A DNA stretch of 10,627 nt from Microcaldota archaeon (GTDB lineage Archaea > Micrarchaeota > Micrarchaeia > Burarchaeales > Fermentimicrarchaeaceae), in NCBI GenBank assembly GCA_026396455.1, contig JAPLWT010000014.1, forward strand, positions 1 to 10,627. The letters run 5' to 3'. This document shows, in pieces, positions 4,975-10,627 of this stretch. Position numbers and translations under genes: made by a program. The first letter of the stretch is position 1. The number at the start of each line of letters is the position of its first letter. The notes under the pieces are model-generated. The model had not been told where the DNA came from and ran no database searches. It was given only the letters and a program-made list of their open reading frames with translations.

Positions 4975-6726
4975 ATGGGAAAACCAGCCAAAGTAGTTCT
5001 TGTGCTCTTGCTTCTAGCGGTTACTGTAGCCGCCAAGAATGCTTCAATGCCTGTCCCCGCCGTTGTTCTGCTTAGTGGTGGGGAACTGGTCCAGGTTGAG
5101 ATTGAGATAAGGGACGGGCATGGGGGGGTTTACGTTTCAACCGACCCACTTGTGGGAATTCAGACGCAGGATTCGGCCAGGACTGCCTTCAAGGTTGCGG
5201 GGAATATGAGCGGAGTGAACCTTGACAGCTATGACGTGCTTGTGCGCTTGAAGGACTATGGCAACACCAAGTCGGTTGACGGGCCCAGTGGCGGCGCTGC
5301 AATGACTCTCCTCATGCTTTCAATTCTTGAGAACAAAACCATAAGGGGTGACCTGACAGTCACCGGCACGATTTCAGCCGATAGGAAGATAGGGGAAGTT
5401 GGGGAGGTTGGGAAGAAGACAAAGGCTGCAGCCGATGCCGGCTTGAGGGTCATGCTGATACCGAAGAGCTACGACACGTTCGACAAGATGGTTTTGAGCA
5501 TACTTGGGAGCAGGTGGAACATCATAATAATAGAAGTTGACAACATGACTGATGCTGCAAGCCTCGCATTCAGCCCGGAGGGCACCATTCTGAGCAGCAA
5601 TGTGATGGAAGTCAAGCCAAAGGAAAAGGCGAACCTCACGGCTACTGGGATCAACTGCACAGACTGCCACATAGACGAATTCAAAGCTCTTGCAAGGGAA
5701 ATGATACAGGGAAACATGGCGCTGAGCGCGGAGATCAGGGAAAGCAACAGGAGCGAGTTCTCGTATTTCCTCAACGCGATTGATTCCGATATCGGGCAGG
5801 CGGATGATGCCGAGGGGCTTAATTACGTTTACAGCGGTGCGAACTCCGCTTTCCTCACCAGGATTGACCTCAATTTCCTGAAGAATAGCGATGTAACCTT
5901 AACCACCCTGGAAGCCAGGATGCTTGATGTTGAGGAATGCATTAACAGCACTAACAGAGCCGCAATGACAAAGGAGAATTTCGAATGGGTTGCCGGGGGG
6001 GATGAGAGGTTGGCCTGGTCCAGAAGGAAGATGGATGAGGTGGAGGGCCAGAACTACTCGCATGATGAGGAGACCTCGTTGTTCATTTTCAAGGAAGTCC
6101 TAAACGCTGAGGCCTGGTGCAATATTTCGCATGAGATGTTCCGCATTGCAGACAAGATTGGCGGCACCCCTGTTGATGAGAGCAGGCTTAAAGCTCTGGC
6201 AGCCAGCAGAATAGCCGAGGGAAATGATAAAGTCCAATCATTCGTCGGCCTGGAGCTGGGTGATGCCGCGTGGCGTTTCGAGGCGGCAAAGAACGAGTTT
6301 GGCAATGGGTCGTTTGCTGCGGCAATATTCGACTCGAATTACCTGCTCAGCGCAATACAGACCATAAACGAGACGAAGGATGCCGGGGAGTATGCGAGAA
6401 GCGAGTTCAATGCATCAAGGTCATGGGATGGCATGTGGGCCGCCCTGTATGAGAACCATGCAATGTACCTTTATGAGATGAGCAAGCAGGGAGGCGGCAG
6501 CTTGGGGTCATCAGTCCTGCTCAGTGTATATGCAAAGAATTTGAATGGCGATACTGTTAGCATGAAGGGGCTGTTTGAGGGAACTGGGCCAGTTGAGTCC
6601 AGTAATGCAAGCATCACCGTAACCGAACAGTCTCAATACGATGAGGAGCTTGCAATTCTACTTATAGTATGCCTCATAAGCGCGATATTCCTGAATATAG
6701 TCCAGTTCTTCCGAACTGCAAAGTGA
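4975..6726 (+). CDS. ATP-independent Lon-like (S16) membrane serine protease
   Basis: The predicted protease has 583 aa. After a hydrophobic signal-like segment (about 6-20) comes a Lon-type proteolytic fold. S105 lies in DGPSGGAAM and K148 in GEVGKKTKAA, 43 residues apart, as in the Lon Ser-Lys dyad. TVTGTISADRKIGEVG between them matches the Lon core. No Walker ATPase motif is present, unlike Lon or LonB. Residues about 185-550 are mostly helical and charged, with a CTDC pair near 228. A single hydrophobic helix (about 560-576) and a short basic tail end the protein. Fourteen N-x-S/T sequons suggest an outward-facing, glycosylated domain. It resembles the archaeal Lon-like protease family without ATPase (COG1750 type, from memory). 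The ATG at 4975 is 12 nt past the tRNA; upstream in-frame sequence would translate the tRNA itself, so this start is preferred. Substrate unknown. Confidence 0.85.
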   Translation: MGKPAKVVLVLLLLAVTVAAKNASMPVPAVVLLSGGELVQVEIEIRDGHGGVYVSTDPLVGIQTQDSARTAFKVAGNMSGVNLDSYDVLVRLKDYGNTKSVDGPSGGAAMTLLMLSILENKTIRGDLTVTGTISADRKIGEVGEVGKKTKAAADAGLRVMLIPKSYDTFDKMVLSILGSRWNIIIIEVDNMTDAASLAFSPEGTILSSNVMEVKPKEKANLTATGINCTDCHIDEFKALAREMIQGNMALSAEIRESNRSEFSYFLNAIDSDIGQADDAEGLNYVYSGANSAFLTRIDLNFLKNSDVTLTTLEARMLDVEECINSTNRAAMTKENFEWVAGGDERLAWSRRKMDEVEGQNYSHDEETSLFIFKEVLNAEAWCNISHEMFRIADKIGGTPVDESRLKALAASRIAEGNDKVQSFVGLELGDAAWRFEAAKNEFGNGSFAAAIFDSNYLLSAIQTINETKDAGEYARSEFNASRSWDGMWAALYENHAMYLYEMSKQGGGSLGSSVLLSVYAKNLNGDTVSMKGLFEGTGPVESSNASITVTEQSQYDEELAILLIVCLISAIFLNIVQFFRTAK

Positions 6727-6730
6727 GCAG

Positions 6731-7942
6731 ATGCACTCTTCAAAAAATATAATAGGGAGCAGGGGAAAGGAGCTTGAAGGGAAGAAGGTCGCTCTTTGCG
6801 TATGCGGAAGCGTTGCCGCAGTGAAATCCCCTGAGCTTGCAAGGGAGCTCATGAGGCATGGTGCAGAAGTTATGCCCGTGATGAGCCATGCTGCAAAGGA
6901 GATAATACGCCCTGAGCTGATGCATTGGGCGACAGGCAACCCGGTCATAACTGAACTTACTGGTGATGTCGAGCACCTCATGCTCTGCGGCAGGGAGAAG
7001 GGCAGGGTTGACCTGGTCGTAGTAGCACCTGCCACTGCGAGCACCATAGGCAAGCTGGCAAGCGGCATTGACGATACGCCCATGGCGACTATACTCACAA
7101 CCGCGCTTGGGAGCGGGATACCGATAATAGTCGCACCCGCAATGCATCTCTCCATAAGCGACAACCCAATTGTTAGGGAGAACATCAGGAGGCTGAAGGC
7201 GCTTGGCGTGGAGTTTGCTGAGCCTGCTGCAAGTGAGGGAAAGGCGAAGATGGCGAGCATTGAGGAGATAGCAGGGCTTGCCATGAGGATGCTGTACAAG
7301 AAGGACCTGCGGGGAATGAAAGTGCTTGTCACGGCAGGTGCAACGCGCGAGCATATTGATGACATACGCTTCATATCAAATCCCAGCAGCGGGAAGATGG
7401 GTATTGAGATAGCAAGGGAGGCTTACCTGCGCGGTGCTGATACTTTACTTATATGCGGGCATGTGGATGCTGAAGTTCCTCATTACATAAGAAGAGCATA
7501 CGCCGAATCGACAGAGGATATGGAAAAGGCAGTGATGGCAAATGTGAGGAGGAGCGATATTGTTGTTCTCGCTGCCGCACCTTCCGATTTTGCGCCAGCT
7601 AGGAGAAAGGGGAAGGTTTCTTCAAGGGTTACTTTAAGGCTGACCCTGCACCCGCTTCCAAAAATAAGTGACAACATCAAGAAAGTGAAAAAATCGGTTA
7701 AGCTGGTCCTCTTCAAGGCTGAGAGCCGGGTGAGTGAGCAGAAGCTCAAGAAGATAGCCCTCAAAAAGCTGAAAGAATCCAAGGCGGACATGATAGTGGC
7801 CAATGACGTTGGGAAGAAGGGCATGGGCTTCGGCAGCGAGTATAATGAAGTGCTTGTGATAAAGCCTGACGGCTCGGCAAGGAAGATAAAGGGGAAGAAA
7901 TCGGAAATTGCGAAACGTATCTTTGATTCTCTTCTGGGCTAG
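6731..7942 (+). CDS. coaBC: Bifunctional CoaBC: PPC decarboxylase / phosphopantothenate-cysteine ligase
   Basis: Makes 4'-phosphopantetheine in coenzyme A synthesis. CoaB joins cysteine to 4'-phosphopantothenate and CoaC decarboxylates the product. The CoaC flavodoxin-like half (about 18-190) has the catalytic His in GDVEHLML (H82) and the PAMH motif (136-139). The flap reads SEGKAKMA (168-175), as I recall for archaeal forms. The cysteine of the bacterial flap is absent. The CoaB half (about 195-403) has VTAGATREHID (200-210), ISNPSSGKMG (215-224), AAAPSDFAP, and IVANDVG near 355-361. At 403 aa it is full length. The MHSSK start, 4 nt after the protease stop, resembles the N-terminus of archaeal CoaBC, so the ATG at 6731 is kept despite a weak ribosome site. 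The stop overlaps the purE stop on the other strand by 4 nt. Confidence 0.93.
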   Translation: MHSSKNIIGSRGKELEGKKVALCVCGSVAAVKSPELARELMRHGAEVMPVMSHAAKEIIRPELMHWATGNPVITELTGDVEHLMLCGREKGRVDLVVVAPATASTIGKLASGIDDTPMATILTTALGSGIPIIVAPAMHLSISDNPIVRENIRRLKALGVEFAEPAASEGKAKMASIEEIAGLAMRMLYKKDLRGMKVLVTAGATREHIDDIRFISNPSSGKMGIEIAREAYLRGADTLLICGHVDAEVPHYIRRAYAESTEDMEKAVMANVRRSDIVVLAAAPSDFAPARRKGKVSSRVTLRLTLHPLPKISDNIKKVKKSVKLVLFKAESRVSEQKLKKIALKKLKESKADMIVANDVGKKGMGFGSEYNEVLVIKPDGSARKIKGKKSEIAKRIFDSLLG

Positions 7943-8367
7943 CCCTTCCTGTATTTTGCAAGCTTTTCCTTCAGCCCTGGGTTGCTTGTTGCAAGAATCT
8001 CAACCGCCAGCATAGCTGCATTCTTTCCGCCGTCTATGGATACGCATGCAACTGGCACTCCGCTTGGCATTTGCATGGCGCTGAGCAGCGCATCAAGCCC
8101 GTCAAGCTTCACGTTGACTGGCACTCCGACGACCGGCACGGTGACTCTCGAGGCTATGAAGCCTGGCAGTGCTGCGGACAAGCCTGCTATGGCTATGATG
8201 ACTTTTGCATCTGTATTTTTCACAATACTCTCCACCTTGTCGGGAGCGCGGTGCGCTGAAGCAACCTGGAACTCGGATGAGACACCAAACTCTTTAAGAA
8301 TTGCAATTGCATCATCTGCTATTTTCTTATCGCTGCTACTTCCTGTGATTACAAGAACATCCACCAT
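7939..8367 (-). CDS. purE: PurE, N5-CAIR mutase / AIR carboxylase family
   Basis: Purine synthesis enzyme that places the carboxyl group on aminoimidazole ribotide. It is 142 aa from the ATG at 8367. The N-terminal phosphate loop is ITGSSSDKK (about 7-15), the catalytic His lies in SAHRAP (H39), and a second loop reads IAGLSAALPGF. The sequence then runs VPVVGVPV, LDGLDALLSAMQMPSGVPVA and GGKNAAMLA. These resemble class I PurE (mutase) more than class II, but no PurK is in the window, so the true substrate is open. The start is set by GAGGTGG about 5 nt upstream and by a 1-nt overlap with the purC stop (TGATG). A TTG one codon earlier is less likely. Its product is used by AIR-pathway enzymes feeding PurC, the gene just upstream. 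Confidence 0.92.
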   Translation of the reverse strand: MVDVLVITGSSSDKKIADDAIAILKEFGVSSEFQVASAHRAPDKVESIVKNTDAKVIIAIAGLSAALPGFIASRVTVPVVGVPVNVKLDGLDALLSAMQMPSGVPVACVSIDGGKNAAMLAVEILATSNPGLKEKLAKYRKG

Positions 8368-9260
8368 CAAACCACCTCGAATTTCTTGCCGGTTATAATT
8401 TCGTATGCATCAATATATCTTTTAGTGGTGCCCTCCACAACTTCAGGAGGCAGCACAGGCGCGGGAGGCTGCTTGTTCCATTTTATAGACTCAAGGTAAT
8501 CCCTTACAGGCTGCTTGTCAAAGCTCTTCTGCGGGCCACCCGGTGAGTAGGAACTCCCGGACCAGAACCTTGATGAGTCGGGAGTGAGCATCTCGTCTAT
8601 CACTATGAGCTCGCCATCCAGCATGCCGAACTCGAATTTGGTGTCAGCGATTATTATGCCGCGCTTCCTTGCATTCTCCGAGGCCCGGTTGTATATGCTT
8701 AAGCTGGCCTCCTTCACTCTCTCAGCCATGTCTTCACCTATGAGCTTGGCAAGCTCCTCCTGCGTTATGTTGAGATCATGCCCTTTCACTGCCTTTGTTG
8801 ACGGGGTGAACAGCGGCTCTGGAAGCTTGTCTGATTCCCTCAAGCCCTTTGGGAGGGCAATTCCGCAAATCGTTCCCTTTTCCCTGTACTCCTTCCAGCC
8901 TGAGCCGGAGAGATAGCCTCTGACAACGAATTCCCCAGACAATGGTTTAGTCTTCTTCACGAGCATACTCCTTCCCTTCAGCATATCTGAGAATTTCTTG
9001 ACATCCTCGGGAAATTTTGAAACATCCGCAGTGATTACATGGTTTGGGATGATGTCCTTCGTGTAATTGAACCAGAACAGGGAAAGCTGGGTGAGCACTG
9101 CTCCCTTGTAGGGTATTCCATTGGGAAGCACAACATCGAAGGCTGATATCCTGTCCGTCGCAATCATCAGCAGCCTGTCCTTCAGGTCGTATGTATCCCT
9201 CACTTTTCCTCTGCTGAAAAGCTTCAGCCCCTTCAACTCGGTCTTCAGCACAACCTCCAT
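8367..9260 (-). CDS. purC: PurC, SAICAR synthetase, long form
   Basis: ATP-dependent enzyme that joins aspartate to CAIR, the step after PurE. The protein has 297 aa. Characteristic stretches are FSRGKVRDTYDL (15-26), ATDRISAFDVV (34-44), VRGYLSGSGWKEY (113-125), PLFTPSTKAVKGHD (149-162), ADTKFEFG (205-212) and DEMLTPDSSRFW (222-233). These match the long SAICAR synthetase form (about 300 aa, as in yeast ADE1 and many bacteria). The short form of about 235-250 aa is found in E. coli and, as I recall, in many archaea. The ATG at 9260 is preceded by GAGGTGA, which starts within 12 nt of the upstream prenyltransferase stop. It overlaps purE by 1 nt, so the two are translationally coupled. Function is confident; the origin of the long form is open (see findings). 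Confidence 0.93.
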   Translation of the reverse strand: MEVVLKTELKGLKLFSRGKVRDTYDLKDRLLMIATDRISAFDVVLPNGIPYKGAVLTQLSLFWFNYTKDIIPNHVITADVSKFPEDVKKFSDMLKGRSMLVKKTKPLSGEFVVRGYLSGSGWKEYREKGTICGIALPKGLRESDKLPEPLFTPSTKAVKGHDLNITQEELAKLIGEDMAERVKEASLSIYNRASENARKRGIIIADTKFEFGMLDGELIVIDEMLTPDSSRFWSGSSYSPGGPQKSFDKQPVRDYLESIKWNKQPPAPVLPPEVVEGTTKRYIDAYEIITGKKFEVV

Positions 9261-9272
9261 GCTTTCACCTCA

Positions 9273-10130
9273 TTATTTCAGAAGCGCTGCCAGGAAACCC
9301 AGAAGCGCTATGAACATTGCAGCCAGACTCAGGTTCCTGCTCCTTTTCATGAACTTCCTGGAGCCCTCCCTCAGAGAGTTCAGGGTAATGTATGCAAAAA
9401 CTGCATCTGCGATTATTACAGGTATTATATAAAAAATATTTCCTGCGTAGGGAGGTATGTAAAGGTAGGGGATAACACTCAACAGTATGCTTATGACGTA
9501 GAGAAGCGAGGAAACAACTAGGGAGTTCTTCACCCCTATCAGCATCGGCAATGTCCTTGAGCCTCTCCCCCTCTTGTCTCCCTTCACATCTCTGGCAGTT
9601 CCCATAACCTCCCTTGCCAGACCGCTCACAAATGCCACTGAGCTGAGCAGGAGGACTGCAGCCGGCACTTGGTTGGAAACTGCAAGCCCGCCGTAGATGA
9701 AAGGGATTGCCATGGTTGATGCAACGTAGATGTTCCCTGCAACCGCGACATCCTTCAGCCTGAAACTGTATAAGTAGGCAAGCACCGAGAAGAGAAGAGT
9801 GAGCAGGAAGCAGTTCGCATTGACAAGAACCGAGAGGATTGTTCCAACAAGGAATAGGAAGATGGATATTGCAAAGACTATGTCCGGCTTTGTCCGCCCT
9901 CTCACAAGCGGCCTGTCAGCTCTCCTGTTTATCCTGTCGCTCTCCAAGTCGAAGTAATCGTTTATGGCAAAGCTCGCAGCCCCTACGAGCATGGGGGGCA
10001 GAGCACTTAATGCAAATTGGTAGAGCTGAGGAAACGTGCGGAGAGTTATCATCTCCCCTACTGCAACGGCAACAGCCAGCATTATCGAGTGCTCAAAACG
10101 CGTAAGCTTCCACAGGTCATCTATATCCAT
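9273..10130 (-). CDS. UbiA-family prenyltransferase, probable digeranylgeranylglyceryl phosphate synthase
   Basis: Integral membrane prenyltransferase of 285 aa. In archaea the close family member adds the second geranylgeranyl chain to GGGP, forming the core of membrane ether lipids. The first Asp-rich motif is NDYFDLESDRINRRADRPL (57-75: N57, D58, D61, D65). The second is REVMGTARDVKGDKRG (173-188: D181, D185), with the Arg-rich turn expected for prenyl-diphosphate binding. Between and after these lie roughly seven to nine hydrophobic helices, starting around residue 15. The N-terminus (LWKLTRFEHSI) and the DVKGD form fit DGGGP synthase better than menaquinone or heme A synthases, though substrate is not proven by sequence. 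The ATG at 10130 has GGGGAG a few bases upstream. It is first gene of a minus-strand group with purC and purE. Confidence 0.85.
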   Translation of the reverse strand: MDIDDLWKLTRFEHSIMLAVAVAVGEMITLRTFPQLYQFALSALPPMLVGAASFAINDYFDLESDRINRRADRPLVRGRTKPDIVFAISIFLFLVGTILSVLVNANCFLLTLLFSVLAYLYSFRLKDVAVAGNIYVASTMAIPFIYGGLAVSNQVPAAVLLLSSVAFVSGLAREVMGTARDVKGDKRGRGSRTLPMLIGVKNSLVVSSLLYVISILLSVIPYLYIPPYAGNIFYIIPVIIADAVFAYITLNSLREGSRKFMKRSRNLSLAAMFIALLGFLAALLK

Positions 10131-10166
10131 GCGCTCTCCCCGCTATAAGCACCTCATGCGCCACCG

Positions 10167-10175
10167 CCTATAACC
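10167..10175 (-). promoter_or_regulatory. weak candidate TATA element for the ubiA-purC-purE transcript
   Basis: On the minus strand GGTTATAGG lies about 40 nt before the prenyltransferase ATG. That would place a start near 10145 and give a short leader that includes the GGGGAG ribosome site. A second TTATAG copy at about 10143-10148 is too close to the ATG for a leader. Match to consensus is poor. Confidence 0.25.
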
Positions 10176-10202
10176 TCCAAAGCCAGTGGCGTATCCTGCG
10201 TA

Positions 10203-10214
10203 TATTTTAATATA
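10203..10214 (+). promoter_or_regulatory. TATA box for the LarC-like gene, leaderless geometry
   Basis: TATTTTAATATA is centred about 26 nt upstream of the ATG at 10235, the archaeal distance between TATA box and transcription start. That predicts a transcript beginning at or next to the ATG. No Shine-Dalgarno precedes the ATG, which is consistent. Confidence 0.5.
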
Positions 10215-10234
10215 GGGATGCAGATTATAAAAGC

Positions 10235-10627
10235 ATGACGCGATTCTTTTTTATACCGGAGATGGGCTGCTCGGGGGATATGATCCTCGGAGCTCTTGCG
10301 GACCTGGGGGCAGAGGGGGAGATAACGGGCAGCATCAAACTGGCGCTGGGTGTTGACGTTTCATTCAAGGATGTGGACAAAAACGGAGTCTGCGCAAAAA
10401 TCCTTGAAACCGATGTAGATGAGAAATGTTCTCCTCAAAAGATGGCTGAGCTGATTCGCTCATCCGTGGACATACTCGGATTCGATGATGAGCAGTGCGA
10501 TTTTGCATGGAACAGTTTTGAGACAATCATCGGGGCGGAGCGCAGAATACGTGGATTGAATGATGTACACTTGACTGAAATCGGGAGTATAAATACTGTC
10601 GCGGACATAGTTGGCTCGGCTGTTGGG
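10235..10627 (+). CDS. LarC-like (DUF111) protein, 5' part only
   Basis: Open reading frame from ATG 10235 with no stop before the window ends; 131 codons are visible. The N-terminus (FFFIPEMGCSGDMILGALADLG, about residues 4-25, in two overlapping pieces: FFFIPEMGCSGDM and SGDMILGALADLG) matches the glycine motif of LarC/DUF111 proteins, usually AGISGDM. The region near 112-131 (VHLTEIGSINTVADIVGSA) matches the second conserved block, usually VHFHEVGAxDSIxDIVG. In bacteria LarC inserts nickel into the pincer cofactor of lactate racemase in a CTP-dependent reaction. Archaeal homologues are common and mostly uncharacterised. Here Ile is replaced by Cys before SGDM, and the second block has Thr for His and Asn for Asp. 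The activity is therefore uncertain. It is transcribed divergently from the prenyltransferase gene, probably leaderless. Confidence 0.75.
   Translation, partial: MTRFFFIPEMGCSGDMILGALADLGAEGEITGSIKLALGVDVSFKDVDKNGVCAKILETDVDEKCSPQKMAELIRSSVDILGFDDEQCDFAWNSFETIIGAERRIRGLNDVHLTEIGSINTVADIVGSAVG

Larger units (their letters stand above)
10131..10234. other. divergent intergenic region
   Basis: This 104-nt gap is the only intergenic space longer than about 15 nt in the window. It holds the TATA-like elements for the genes on either side. A six-codon ATG at 10218 overlaps the downstream ATG as ATGA; I see no RNA gene or repeat here. Confidence 0.6.

Noticed and set aside
10218..10238. Six-codon reading frame overlapping the LarC-like start (ATGA)
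   Set aside because: It lies inside the likely leaderless promoter, so it is probably upstream of or at the transcript start, and has no ribosome site.

Overview
The window comes from an archaeon. It carries both DNA primase subunits of archaeal type, an archaeal GINS subunit, eL42, eS27, aIF2-alpha, Nop10, a PAC2-family proteasome chaperone candidate and a UbiA-family enzyme typical of archaeal ether-lipid synthesis. Arginine is written mostly as AGG/AGA and Shine-Dalgarno sites are frequent. I cannot fix the phylum. Very tight packing and short versions of eS27 (52 aa) and Nop10 (51 aa) would suit a streamlined euryarchaeal or DPANN-type genome, but that is inference.

Layout, plus strand 14-7942: priL - priS - GINS - rpl44e - rps27e - aif2a - nop10 - PAC2 protein - tRNA-Gly(CCC) - Lon-like membrane protease - coaBC. 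All are head to tail, with overlaps or gaps of no more than 12 nt, so this looks like one or a few long transcripts. It joins replication initiation (primase, GINS), the translation and rRNA-modification cluster (eL42, eS27, aIF2-alpha, Nop10), protein turnover (PAC2, Lon-like protease) and coenzyme A synthesis. Minus strand 10130-7939: a UbiA prenyltransferase (probably DGGGP synthase), purC and purE, transcribed toward coaBC and meeting it in a 4-nt tail-to-tail overlap. The only real intergenic region (10131-10234) is divergent. It separates the UbiA gene from a LarC-like gene (10235 to the window end, cut off) that has a TATA-like box placed for leaderless transcription.

The points most worth a second look are these. 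(i) The tRNA-Gly(CCC) carries about 62 nt inside its D-loop, which reads as a noncanonical intron; I could not draw a standard bulge-helix-bulge by eye. The tRNA is also wedged between two protein genes with 5-nt and 12-nt gaps. (ii) The last 40 residues of PriS resemble the C-terminal B domain of the GINS protein encoded directly downstream. (iii) The Lon-like protease has the S16 Ser-Lys dyad but no ATPase. It has a signal-like N-terminus, a C-terminal membrane anchor and 14 N-glycosylation sequons. (iv) eS27 has a shortened first zinc knuckle, and PurC is the long form rather than the short form. I saw no CRISPR array, transposase, rRNA or phage gene. Apart from the tRNA region, the window is ordinary archaeal core genome in an unusually compact arrangement.
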